DNA of 34,392 nt, taken from NCBI GenBank assembly GCA_026996855.1, contig JALWJZ010000104.1:1-34392 (forward strand). Reading direction: 5' to 3'. How positions within the stretch are numbered: the stretch's first letter is position 1; every line of letters begins with the position of its first letter. The position numbers and the translations under genes were made by a program. Origin of the DNA: Anaerolineales bacterium. Its GTDB lineage: Bacteria; Chloroflexota; Anaerolineae; Anaerolineales; DRMV01. Positions 15,065 through 22,502 of the stretch are shown here, piece by piece. The notes under the pieces were generated by a model. The model had not been told where the DNA came from, ran no database searches, and worked only from the letters and a program-made list of their open reading frames with translations.

Positions 15065-15811
15065 ATGCAAACGGCAACGGCAACCCCGACTTCCACCAGC
15101 GAAACCCAGGCCCGAACACGCAACCGGGCATGGAGCCAGGCCCTTTACGTACTGAGCGTCGCCCTGGCCCTGGGCTTTCTGGCCCTCATGCTCGCGGCCG
15201 CGTTCGAGGCCCGGGTGTTCAGCAACAAATTCTACCTGCGGGAAGCGAGTTGGCCCGACGTGCGGTGTTTCCCCGTGGCCACCCTGGCCGATGAGCAGGT
15301 GCCGGTATGGGTCACGGTGCGGAACCCCCTGGACCGCAAGGCCACCCGTTACGTGTTGGTGGAAATTCCCCAGGGCAGCGTGTTGCTGGTAAAGCAGGAC
15401 CGGCGCAAGGTCACCCTGCCCCCCAAAGGCAAAACCCGGCTGACCTACACCCTGGAGGTGGAAGACCGGGTGTACGGCTTCGTGCTCATGTGGGCCGGTT
15501 TCCTCCAGGGCACCCTCAACGTGCCCAACCAGGTGGGCAGTTGTGGCGTGCTGGTGCTGCCCCTTTCCTTCCTGCCCGGGCGGGTGGTGGGCATGGGGGT
15601 GCTGGCCCTGGTGCTCCTGGGCGTAACCCTGGACCTGGCTCGAGGGGTCCGGGGCGCTCGTAAGGCCATGGACCTGGCCCTGGCCGGGGCTTACCTGGTG
15701 CACTTCTTCTTCAACTGGTGGTTCGTGGCCGCGCTCCTGGGCTTCATGGTGCTGGTCATCGCCGTGTGGGTCCTGGCCACCCGGGTTTTCAACATCGAAG
15801 CCATCGGATGA
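15065..15811 (+). CDS. Membrane protein with extracytoplasmic beta domain
   Basis: A 248-residue protein. A Thr-rich N-terminus precedes a membrane helix (about 26-46). An extracytoplasmic domain of about 120 residues is rich in predicted strands (VPVWVTVRNPLDRKATRYVL, then VTLPPKGKTRLTYTL), like an Ig-type fold. Three further membrane segments follow (about 167-190, 200-220, 222-243). No family was recognised. ATG 15065 has CAGGAG 7 nt upstream. It is third in the operon and would give the system a sensor or anchor outside the membrane. Confidence 0.8.
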   Translation: MQTATATPTSTSETQARTRNRAWSQALYVLSVALALGFLALMLAAAFEARVFSNKFYLREASWPDVRCFPVATLADEQVPVWVTVRNPLDRKATRYVLVEIPQGSVLLVKQDRRKVTLPPKGKTRLTYTLEVEDRVYGFVLMWAGFLQGTLNVPNQVGSCGVLVLPLSFLPGRVVGMGVLALVLLGVTLDLARGVRGARKAMDLALAGAYLVHFFFNWWFVAALLGFMVLVIAVWVLATRVFNIEAIG

Positions 15812-15825
15812 AGGGGAGGCAAGGC

Positions 15826-16335
15826 ATGACCCGGACGGCCGACGACTTTCGCCTGGCCCGGTCCCTTCGGTGGAAACGCAGCGTCCAGGGCGGGCGTCGC
15901 GTGCTGGTCGCGCTCGCCCTGCTGGTAGGCGCAGTTTTTGGCCTGGCTCTGGTGCTGGTGGGCGTCGCGGGTACGCTGCTACTGGTCTGCGCCGCGGCGC
16001 TGCTTCCCCTGGTGCTGCTGGGGCTGCTGGGCCTGTGGGCCGCGCTGGTGGACCGGGTTTGGATTCGGGTGCGGGTGGCGGAGCCTCGTCATACGCTGGA
16101 CTTCACCCTGCCCCTGCCCCTCAGCCTGATGCCTTTGGTCTCGGTGCTCGGCCGGTACCGCGACATGGCACCCTGGACGACGCACCTCCCCTGGGACGAA
16201 CTTCGGGAGGCATTGCGCCGGGAACCGATTACCGTGGAAATCCTGGAACCCCATGACCGGGCTGCCGTTTATCTGGTGGTCGGCCCCCGGAGGGCCTGCC
16301 GCCGACACCCTTCCCCAAAGGAGGACGTGCCATGA
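15826..16335 (+). CDS. Small membrane protein of the DUF2089 operon
   Basis: A 169-residue protein with a basic N-terminus, two close membrane helices (about 25-70, Leu/Val/Ala-rich) and a C-terminal cytoplasmic domain of about 95 residues (PLSLMPLVSVLGRYRD, then LREALRREPITVEIL). No family was recognised. ATG 15826 is chosen for the GGGGAGG at 15813-15819; an ATG at 15808 would overlap the stop of the previous gene. Its stop overlaps the next start by 4 nt (ATGA), so the two are translationally coupled. Confidence 0.78.
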   Translation: MTRTADDFRLARSLRWKRSVQGGRRVLVALALLVGAVFGLALVLVGVAGTLLLVCAAALLPLVLLGLLGLWAALVDRVWIRVRVAEPRHTLDFTLPLPLSLMPLVSVLGRYRDMAPWTTHLPWDELREALRREPITVEILEPHDRAAVYLVVGPRRACRRHPSPKEDVP

Positions 16336-16715
16336 CCACTCTGACGGACGAACGCCTGCGCATTTTGAAAATGGTGGAAGAGGGCAAACTCAGCCCGGAA
16401 GACGCGGCGCGCCTGCTGGAGGCCTTGAAGGCACCGGAAACCCCCTCCTCCGGCCCTTCCCGAACAGAAGGCGGGCCCCGATGGCTTCGCATCCGGGTAG
16501 AGGAAGAGGACGGCACCAAAGTGAACGTCAACCTGCCCCTCCGCCTGGTCAAGGTCGCCCTGAAGGTGGCCCAGCGCTACGGCGGCCTGGACGATGAGGC
16601 CACCGAGGAAATCCTGGCCGCGCTGGAGGAAGCCATCGCCGAAGGCGAAAGCGGGCGCATCGTGGAAGTGGTGGACGAGGAAGACGGCGACCGGGTGGAG
16701 ATTTATTTGGAATGA
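16332..16715 (+). CDS. Small acidic protein with N-terminal SHOCT/YvlB-like helical motif
   Basis: A 127-residue soluble protein. Residues about 8-31 carry the motif RLRILKMVEEGKLS plus AARLLEAL, the third copy in this operon. A linker of about 15 residues leads to a compact domain (WLRIRVEEEDGTKVNVNLPL) that continues with PLRLVKVALKVAQRYGG and ends in strands (RIVEVVDEEDGDRVEIYLE). It matches the general layout of YvlB/LiaX N-terminal proteins, which relay envelope stress in Firmicutes; the similarity here is by pattern only. It is the last gene of the operon, and its start overlaps the preceding stop. Confidence 0.8.
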   Translation: MTTLTDERLRILKMVEEGKLSPEDAARLLEALKAPETPSSGPSRTEGGPRWLRIRVEEEDGTKVNVNLPLRLVKVALKVAQRYGGLDDEATEEILAALEEAIAEGESGRIVEVVDEEDGDRVEIYLE

Positions 16716-17022
16716 GCGAATGTGCGAATGAGCGAATGTGCGGATATGCGGATTTTTGGAGTGCGGCGCCTGGGCGCCGCTTTGGGAAAGCGATAATGCG
16801 GTAGAGCGGTAAGGCGGTAAAGCGGATGAGCGGATTTTTGGAGTGCGGCGGCTCGACGCCGCTTTGGAACCGGATGAATGAACGAATGAACGAATGAGCG
16901 AATTTGCGAATGAACGGATATACGAATCAACGAACGACCAACGGCGAACGGCCATCGGCCAACGACACACGACGCACCAATCGCTAACTACTGACCGCTG
17001 ATGTCTGACTGCTCACTGCTTC
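16714..17022. repeat. Composite repeat: octamers, hairpin cassettes and heptamers
   Basis: No gene lies in this 318-nt gap. Octamers (16714-16750) lead to a hairpin GCGGCGCC-TG-GGCGCCGC (16763-16780), GCGGTARW octamers (16790-16830), a hairpin identical to one upstream (16845-16862), more GAATGAAC-type octamers (16873-16930), then 7-bp units of AACGGCC type (about 16931-16975) and of CTGACYG type (about 16990-17019). The hairpins may end transcription of the DUF2089 operon. Confidence 0.82.
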
Positions 17023-17033
17023 GGAGGTACCCC

Positions 17034-17600
17034 ATGTTCACCACCCCGCGCCTGCGTTTGCGAGCCGTCGCGCGCGAGGACCTGCCCGCTTTCGTGCGCT
17101 GGTTCAACGACCCCGAAGTCACCCAGTACTTGGCGGGCGTCTGGCCCCTTTCCATGGACGACGAAGAGGAGTGGTACCGCCAAGTGCGCCAACGCCCCCG
17201 GTGGGAACGGCCTCTCAGCATTGAAACCCGAGAAAGGAAAGGCTGGATACTCATCGGCAACACCACCTTTCACCGCATCGATTGGGTCAACCGTTCGGCC
17301 GAACTGGGCATCGTCATCGGCGAAAAGGCCTACTGGAACCGGGGCCTGGGCACCGAGGCCACCCAGGCCATGGTGGCCATCGCCTTCACCATACTCAACC
17401 TGAACCGAGTGGAATTGGAGGTCCACGACTTCAACCTTCGAGGCCAACGGACCTACGAAAAGGCCGGCTTTCGCCTGGAAGGCCGTCGGCGCCAGGCCCG
17501 CTACTTGGGCGACCGCTATCACGATAGCCTCATCATGGCCGTGTTGCGAGAAGAGTGGGAGCCGCCAGAGTGGTGGAGGCCAGTTCCCGCTCGGTTTTGA
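17034..17600 (+). CDS. GNAT family N-acetyltransferase (RimJ/RimL-like)
   Basis: A 188-residue acetyltransferase of the Acetyltransf_3 type. TPRLRLRAVAREDLPAFVRW is the typical beginning. AELGIVIGEKAYWNRGLGTE contains the acetyl-CoA-binding loop (WNRGLGTEA), and the end is NLRGQRTYEKAGFRLEGR. RimJ/RimL relatives acetylate protein N-termini, antibiotics or small amines; the substrate is unknown. ATG 17034 is chosen for GGAGGT 5 nt upstream. It follows the composite repeat and converges with the lipoprotein gene 45 nt away. Confidence 0.9.
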   Translation: MFTTPRLRLRAVAREDLPAFVRWFNDPEVTQYLAGVWPLSMDDEEEWYRQVRQRPRWERPLSIETRERKGWILIGNTTFHRIDWVNRSAELGIVIGEKAYWNRGLGTEATQAMVAIAFTILNLNRVELEVHDFNLRGQRTYEKAGFRLEGRRRQARYLGDRYHDSLIMAVLREEWEPPEWWRPVPARF

Positions 17601-17645
17601 ACGTCCAGGGCCTCCTACTTCGCGAAACCGCCGTTTTTGACCACC

Positions 17646-18806
17646 CTACGGCCCCAACGTCCCGATGATGTTCACAAGAACTCCCTGCCCTGATACGGCG
17701 GGCGTGAGCACGATTTCCCAGGATTGACCTTCAGGAGACACCACCCGGAAAACCGCCATCCCCGGCAAAACCTGGTGCTCTTTGATTTGGAAATTTTGAC
17801 TCTGTAGGGCCTGCTGGATATAGTCCACCCCCGTTTCCAGGTCCCACGAGGGCACCTGGTACTGCCAGGTGGGCGGCTGACTGATTTGCCCAATGAACTG
17901 AGCGTCTTCAGGCATGGGAAGGGGCGCCTCCGGAACCTGAGACGCCATTTCGGGCACGGGGATGTCCACCGGCTGGTTGATGTCCAATGCTTCAAAAAGG
18001 AATTCCACCGTGGCGGGTTGTTGCTGGCCATTTTGCAACGGCAACAGGACTTCCCAGCGCGCCAGAATTTTCGCCAAGTACCCATCAGGTGTAATCCACA
18101 CATGGGCCTCGAAAGACTGCACCTGCGGTTCTCCGGCCAGGGGCGGTACACCGGGCACCTGAAGGTCCTCTCGGGTAAGCGGAGGCGGTTCAACCCCCCG
18201 AAGACGATAACGGATGACCTCCAGCCCCGCAATTCGTTCTCGCCCGACTTCTTCGAGGATATCCTGGGAGCCCCCCCATTCGGGCAAAGCCGGGCTGAGC
18301 AGAACCTCCTCCGGATCGCCGGACCATATGATCCACTGGTCATCTTGAAACAGCCAGGTACGACCCTCTCGAACGATGACCCGAATCTCCTCGTCGTTGA
18401 AGGTTCCAAACCACGCTTCGGCCTTTTGGTCCCGGTCGAAACGGTGCTCCGCTTCCAACAGCGTGAAACGCTGGTCGCCCATGATGAGTACGCTGATGAA
18501 GCGTTCCCTTCCAGAACGAATGTGCTCCAATTCGGAAACGTACCCCTGAAGTACGAACCCGGAACCCGACGAAGGCGGTTCGCCTTCGTTGCCGGCCTGA
18601 GGAGTCGCTACCACCGCGGTCGCGGTTTCCACCACCGGAGCGATCTGTGTGGCCACGGCCTCCAGGGTGGGACGCTGACTTTCCAGGGTCTGCGGCAACT
18701 GGGTGGCATAGAACTCCACACTTTGCTTCATTCGCGAAAGGCCCTGCAAGAAACCACAGGCCAAAAGAAAAGGTACGACCATCAAAAGCCAAAGCACCCG
18801 CTTCAT
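17646..18806 (-). CDS. Exported lipoprotein, unknown function
   Basis: A 386-residue protein with a lipoprotein signal: basic MKR, hydrophobic core and lipobox LLAC (Cys17). A coiled region and a Thr/Val/Ala-rich linker (about 25-75) precede a domain of about 200 residues with many strands (RFISVLIMGDQRFTLLEAEH, then WLFQDDQWIIWSGDPEEVL), which resembles the LolA/LppX/LprG-type half-barrel that binds lipids. That fold call is inference. A Pro-rich spacer (about 285-315) leads to a final alpha/beta domain (TWQYQVPSWDLETGVDYIQQ). GGGAGGAGG precedes the start. The gene is divergent from the ECF sigma factor gene, so it may be a target of it. Confidence 0.82.
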   Translation of the reverse strand: MKRVLWLLMVVPFLLACGFLQGLSRMKQSVEFYATQLPQTLESQRPTLEAVATQIAPVVETATAVVATPQAGNEGEPPSSGSGFVLQGYVSELEHIRSGRERFISVLIMGDQRFTLLEAEHRFDRDQKAEAWFGTFNDEEIRVIVREGRTWLFQDDQWIIWSGDPEEVLLSPALPEWGGSQDILEEVGRERIAGLEVIRYRLRGVEPPPLTREDLQVPGVPPLAGEPQVQSFEAHVWITPDGYLAKILARWEVLLPLQNGQQQPATVEFLFEALDINQPVDIPVPEMASQVPEAPLPMPEDAQFIGQISQPPTWQYQVPSWDLETGVDYIQQALQSQNFQIKEHQVLPGMAVFRVVSPEGQSWEIVLTPAVSGQGVLVNIIGTLGP

Positions 18807-18934
18807 CGGACGACCTCCTCCCTCGGATTTTGGTTTGGGATGCCTTCTCGTTTTTTTCTACGCTCCAGGGCCTTCACGGTCGCGCGTTTTTTGCATTCCC
18901 CCGCTCTGGCACCCAGGGCGCAAATAAAGCAAGG

Positions 18935-18940
18935 TATACT
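18935..18940 (+). promoter_or_regulatory. Candidate -10 box of the sigma factor operon
   Basis: TATACT followed by TGAGAC lies 42 nt before the sigma gene start. The same TATACTTG string is found in the minus-strand promoters at 7777 and 13277. No clear -35 box is visible. A sigma-factor-specific promoter (ECF type, GGAAC) was not seen. Confidence 0.35.
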
Positions 18941-18982
18941 TGAGACATTCGCGACCTCTATCGGTTCCCTCCGTAAGAGAAC

Positions 18983-19570
18983 ATGAAAGGCCGCACAAAC
19001 GATGCTCGGATAGCCGAATGGGTACGGAACGCCCAAGACGGCGACCAGGAAGCCTTTGCCCGTTTGGTCGAGGCGCTGGCTCCTCGGGTGTATGCCCTGG
19101 CCATGCGGTACCTGGGCCACGCCATGGAAGCCGAGGATGTGGTACAGGAGACCTTCCTGCGGGCCTATGCCAACCTCTGGACGGTGGACCCAAAGCGGCC
19201 TTTCTGGCCCTGGCTGGCCACCATTGCCATCCGCCTTTGCATCGACCACCTGCGCCGCCGTCGAAAAGCCGTGGCCTTAGAAGACCTCACCTACATGGGC
19301 GCCTGGATGGCCTCTCACGAGCCTACGCCGGAAGAAGCGGCCCTGTCCGAAGAACGAATCCACCGCATCCGCCACTTGGTGCTTCAGCTTCCCCCACGTG
19401 AACGGGCCGTGGTGGTCCTGCATTATTGGGAAGGCATGGACCTGCGCACCGTGGCCGAAGTTTTGGGTTGGAGCACCTCCGCGGTCAAGAGCCTGCTTTA
19501 TCGTGCTCGGAAACACATAGAACAGGCCTGGAATCGAGAAGAACGCCTTCCACGGAGCACAGAGGCATGA
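18983..19570 (+). CDS. ECF-type RNA polymerase sigma factor
   Basis: A 195-residue sigma-70-family protein with only regions 2 and 4. Region 2 (about 14-90) has RVYALAMRYLGHAMEAEDVV, then QETFLRAYANLW, for -10 recognition and core binding. Region 4 (about 130-185) has LPPRERAVVVLHYWEGMDLR, then GWSTSAVKSLLYRARKHI, the -35 helix-turn-helix. It is a RpoE/SigW-like group. It is followed, with a 4-nt overlap, by a membrane protein that is likely its anti-sigma factor, and then by a bactofilin-like membrane protein. The operon therefore looks like a response to envelope stress. Confidence 0.93.
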   Translation: MKGRTNDARIAEWVRNAQDGDQEAFARLVEALAPRVYALAMRYLGHAMEAEDVVQETFLRAYANLWTVDPKRPFWPWLATIAIRLCIDHLRRRRKAVALEDLTYMGAWMASHEPTPEEAALSEERIHRIRHLVLQLPPRERAVVVLHYWEGMDLRTVAEVLGWSTSAVKSLLYRARKHIEQAWNREERLPRSTEA

Positions 19571-20004
19571 ACACACCGCCTCAAAAGGGCTGGGAACATC
19601 TGTTGCGCCAAGCGCCGGACATCCACCCACCGCCGGGTCTCTCCCATCGCGTCCAGGAGCGTCTTCAGGATTTTCGCCGTCGTTCCCGACGCATCCTTTG
19701 GTACTGGGCATGGGCCTACCTGCTGGCGTTGGCCTCGTGTGGGTTACCCTGGCTGTTTCTCACATGGCTGGTATTCCCTCCCGCGGCTCAAGCCTGGGTA
19801 CGGCGCCTGGTGCTTTGGCAATGGGCCATCCCCATGCTTGGGGAAATCTTGCGAGAGGGCCTGGGAACGGCCTGGTGGACCCCCTTACTGGTGCTGGCAC
19901 TGCTCACCCTCATTGGCCTTTACATGTGGAGCCGATGGATGGTGCGGTGGTGGGCAAGGCAACGGTGGGCCGAGGCCCCCAACCCTTTGCAAAGCCTCCA
20001 TTAG
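19567..20004 (+). CDS. Two-helix membrane protein, probable anti-sigma factor
   Basis: A 145-residue protein whose ATG overlaps the sigma factor stop (ATGA). The N-terminal 45 residues are cytoplasmic and rich in charged residues (HPPPGLSHRVQERLQDFRRR), and two hydrophobic segments follow (about 43-73 and 104-125). No HxxxCxxC zinc anti-sigma motif is present. Position, coupling and topology fit an anti-sigma factor that holds the sigma factor at the membrane. The alternative is a simple membrane component of the operon. This is inference from context. Confidence 0.68.
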   Translation: MNTPPQKGWEHLLRQAPDIHPPPGLSHRVQERLQDFRRRSRRILWYWAWAYLLALASCGLPWLFLTWLVFPPAAQAWVRRLVLWQWAIPMLGEILREGLGTAWWTPLLVLALLTLIGLYMWSRWMVRWWARQRWAEAPNPLQSLH

Positions 20005-20061
20005 ACTGCACCGCGCCATTGGACAACCCCTCGAAATCGTCTTGCCCTGTGAGGTGAAGTT

Positions 20062-20970
20062 ATGCATGTGGGAAAGTCGTCCTGGTTCCTCCTTGCCGTC
20101 GGGTTGGTCATGGGATGGTGGTCCCTGCTCCCCCAAACCCGACAAGGGGACGTGGTTGTGTTTTTTCAAGAGTTTGTGCTCCCTGCTGGAGAATCTCTGG
20201 AAGGCGACCTGGTGGTGTTCAACGGGAAGGCCGTGATACAGGAAGGCGCGCGCATCCTGGGAAACGTGTACATGTTTGGGGGAAAAATGGTCCTCGAAGG
20301 ACAGGTCCAGGGCCGCATCGTGCTCATGGGTGGACGGGTGTTCCTGGGTGCCACGGCCCAGGTCCAGGGCACGCTGACGGTCCTGGGGGGAGAAGTGATT
20401 CAGGAACGCGGTGCCTACATAGCCCGCTTCCATCGTCCCCCGGGGTACCAACCCTATGCCAAAACCCAAACCCCCTGGATGCGCCTGGGCGATTTGGCAT
20501 GGCGCATCCTGACGGCCCTGCTGCAAGGTCTGGCCCTGGGCCTGGTGGCCCTGCTGGTAAGCATTTATTTCCCCCAGCCGTTGCGGCGCATGGGTCGCGT
20601 GCTTCGCGAGCAAGCGGGAATGGCCTTCGCCGTGGGTGCCAGCAGTTTGATTCTCATTCCGTTGCTCAGCCTCCTACTGGCCTTCACCATCATTGGACTG
20701 CCCCTTGCCCTGATGCTAAGCCTGGGCTTGCAATTGTTGCGCTACCTGGCCGTGCTGGTCCTGGGCCATAGCATCGCCCATTGGGCAGCCCGCAAGGCGC
20801 TCTTCCCCTGGGGGGAACCCATCTGGAACGCTCTGGGAACCACTACTGCCGCGTGGTCCCTGGCCTTGTTGGATGCCCTGGGGTGCTCAGGATGGCTCCT
20901 GAAATGGGCCTTGATTTCCCTGGGCTTAGGCGCGATATGGCTCAGTCGCTTCGGTACGCTGGAAAGATGA
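20062..20970 (+). CDS. Polymer-forming (bactofilin-like) membrane protein
   Basis: A 302-residue protein. After an N-terminal hydrophobic segment (about 7-22), residues about 30-120 form a short beta-helix of repeats (GDLVVFNGKAVIQEGARILG, then NVYMFGGKMVLEGQVQGRIV, then LTVLGGEVI). Gly at fixed spacing and alternating hydrophobic residues are typical of bactofilin/polymer-forming domains. Four to five membrane segments follow (from about 150). The beta domain is predicted outside the membrane, unlike cytoplasmic bactofilins. GAGGTGA precedes the ATG. It is the third gene of the sigma operon and probably a target or sensor in it. Its function is unknown. Confidence 0.78.
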   Translation: MHVGKSSWFLLAVGLVMGWWSLLPQTRQGDVVVFFQEFVLPAGESLEGDLVVFNGKAVIQEGARILGNVYMFGGKMVLEGQVQGRIVLMGGRVFLGATAQVQGTLTVLGGEVIQERGAYIARFHRPPGYQPYAKTQTPWMRLGDLAWRILTALLQGLALGLVALLVSIYFPQPLRRMGRVLREQAGMAFAVGASSLILIPLLSLLLAFTIIGLPLALMLSLGLQLLRYLAVLVLGHSIAHWAARKALFPWGEPIWNALGTTTAAWSLALLDALGCSGWLLKWALISLGLGAIWLSRFGTLER

Positions 20971-21014
20971 CCCAAGATTCAAGACCGGGTGGCCCCGACG
21001 AACGGTCGGAAGCA

Positions 21015-21023
21015 TGGTACAAT
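21015..21023 (+). promoter_or_regulatory. Extended -10 promoter of tatA
   Basis: TGGTACAAT is a good extended -10 element (TGnTACAAT), 63 nt before the tatA start. No strong -35 box was seen. Confidence 0.5.
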
Positions 21024-21086
21024 TGGTTTGGCTGTCCAGATCAGACCTCTTTCCCCTTGGTAAGGAATGTTGCTGGAGGCAAAGTC

Positions 21087-21281
21087 ATGCTTGGTCAGTG
21101 GGAATGGCTGGTCATTTTGCTCATCGTGCTGCTGCTCTTTGGGGTGGGACGCATCAGCCAGGTTTTCGCGGAACTGGGCAAAGGCATTCGGGCCTTTCGC
21201 GAAGGACTTCAGGGGGAGGAATCGAACGCGCAAGTCGAGGACGCTTCCGAAGACAAAACCCCGCCTTCCTCCACGGCCTGA
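21087..21281 (+). CDS. tatA: Twin-arginine translocase subunit TatA
   Basis: A 64-residue protein. One N-terminal membrane helix (about 6-20) ends in the FG pair (F18-G19), followed by the amphipathic helix (RISQVFAELGKGIRAFREGL) and a short acidic tail. TatA forms the pore-like oligomer that moves folded proteins across the membrane. Length and layout are normal for the TatA/E type. tatC is not in the window. ATG 21087 has GGAGG 8 nt upstream; the longer frame would include its own promoter. It precedes the LCP gene by 73 nt. Confidence 0.9.
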   Translation: MLGQWEWLVILLIVLLLFGVGRISQVFAELGKGIRAFREGLQGEESNAQVEDASEDKTPPSSTA

Positions 21282-21354
21282 AGCAAAGCACCCCTGACCA
21301 CATGCTGGGAAAGGCCGTATGCCGGGAGGAGGGAGCCTCGCTTGAAGCCGTAGG

Positions 21355-22434
21355 ATGAACCAGCGTTTTTCACGTTTCCCCCATCGCTTCCAAAGCGAGG
21401 TCTTCACGCGTTTCTCAGGCGGGTCTTGGTGGCGCCTGGGAATTGGACTCATGCTGCTCTTCGTCAGTGGGCTTACGTGCACTTTGTTGGGACTGCAATG
21501 GGGAACGACTTTCCTGCCCCTTGGGCCTTTCATGACCCCACCTTCCCCCACCGTAGCCTTGTACTGGGGGCCGATACCACCCACACGCACACCCTTTCGA
21601 CCACATCGCCCCACGTCAGTGCATCTGCCCACGGCCACGCCCACCTTCACTCCCACACCCTCACCCACGCCCACACCGCCCTTTGAGGACCGCATCCTCT
21701 TTCTCCTTTTGGGATCCGACCAACGCTGGCGGTATAGCCGCTGGTTCCGTACCGACACCATCATCCTGGCCATTTACAACCCCAGCACGGGCGCGCTGAG
21801 CCTGGTTTCCTTCCCCCGGGATTTGTACGTCCACATCCCCGGCATTGGTTACAATCGCATCAACGTGGCTATGGAATACGGCGGCTTCCCCCTGCTGGCG
21901 GCCACCCTGGAGGAAAACTTTGGCGTACGGCCGGAGTACTACGCCCTCATCCGTATGCAAGACTTCAAACGCCTTATCGAAATCCTGGGCGGCGTGGATG
22001 TGGTGGTTCCTCAACGCCTGTGCGACCGCTGGCCCAAGGGGGGATGGAAATGCCTGGACCCCGGTCCCCATCACCTGGACGCCGACGAAGCCCTGTGGTA
22101 CGCTCGCTCCCGCATGACCACCAGCGACTTCAGTCGCATTCGCCGACAGCAGGACATCCTCAAAGCCGTGGCCCGAAAACTGATGAGCATGGACGCACTC
22201 CATCGAGCACCGGAACTGTACGCCTTGTTCAGCCAAATGGTAGAAACCAACATCGGCCCCGCGGACGTGCCTTACCTGGCCTTCCAGGCCCGCCGTTTCG
22301 ACCCGGAAAAGATTTACTCCTACCCCATTCAACGGGAGCACGTCACCCCCTGGATTAAACCCAGCGGCGCGTATGTGCTCCTTCCCAACCACGATGCCAT
22401 CCGTGCCTTACTGCAACAGGCCTTTTCCCACTAA
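21355..22434 (+). CDS. LytR-CpsA-Psr (LCP) family protein, membrane anchored
   Basis: A 359-residue protein. A cytoplasmic N-terminus and one membrane helix (about 29-50) are followed by a Thr/Pro linker (about 86-109, TPTFTPTPSPTPTPP). The LCP domain is at about 113-330: LFLLLGSDQ, TDTIILAIYNPSTGALSLVS, FPRDLYVHIPG, NRINVAMEYGG, and SRIRRQQDIL. The conserved Arg and Asp residues for pyrophosphate binding (RTDT, SFPRD, R-S-R) are present. LCP enzymes move glycopolymers from lipid carriers to peptidoglycan or other wall acceptors. The C-terminal LytR_C domain is missing here but present in the next protein. Confidence 0.93.
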   Translation: MNQRFSRFPHRFQSEVFTRFSGGSWWRLGIGLMLLFVSGLTCTLLGLQWGTTFLPLGPFMTPPSPTVALYWGPIPPTRTPFRPHRPTSVHLPTATPTFTPTPSPTPTPPFEDRILFLLLGSDQRWRYSRWFRTDTIILAIYNPSTGALSLVSFPRDLYVHIPGIGYNRINVAMEYGGFPLLAATLEENFGVRPEYYALIRMQDFKRLIEILGGVDVVVPQRLCDRWPKGGWKCLDPGPHHLDADEALWYARSRMTTSDFSRIRRQQDILKAVARKLMSMDALHRAPELYALFSQMVETNIGPADVPYLAFQARRFDPEKIYSYPIQREHVTPWIKPSGAYVLLPNHDAIRALLQQAFSH

Positions 22435-22502
22435 CCACGGCGAGGTCCTTTCGGGAAAAGGGGTTGCATCGCCATCCACCCCATCGGTAAAAGGACGTTC
22501 CC

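Noticed and set aside
15718-15825. 5' extension of the fourth gene of the DUF2089 operon
   Set aside because: It overlaps the preceding membrane protein gene out of frame. A strong ribosome binding site precedes ATG 15826.
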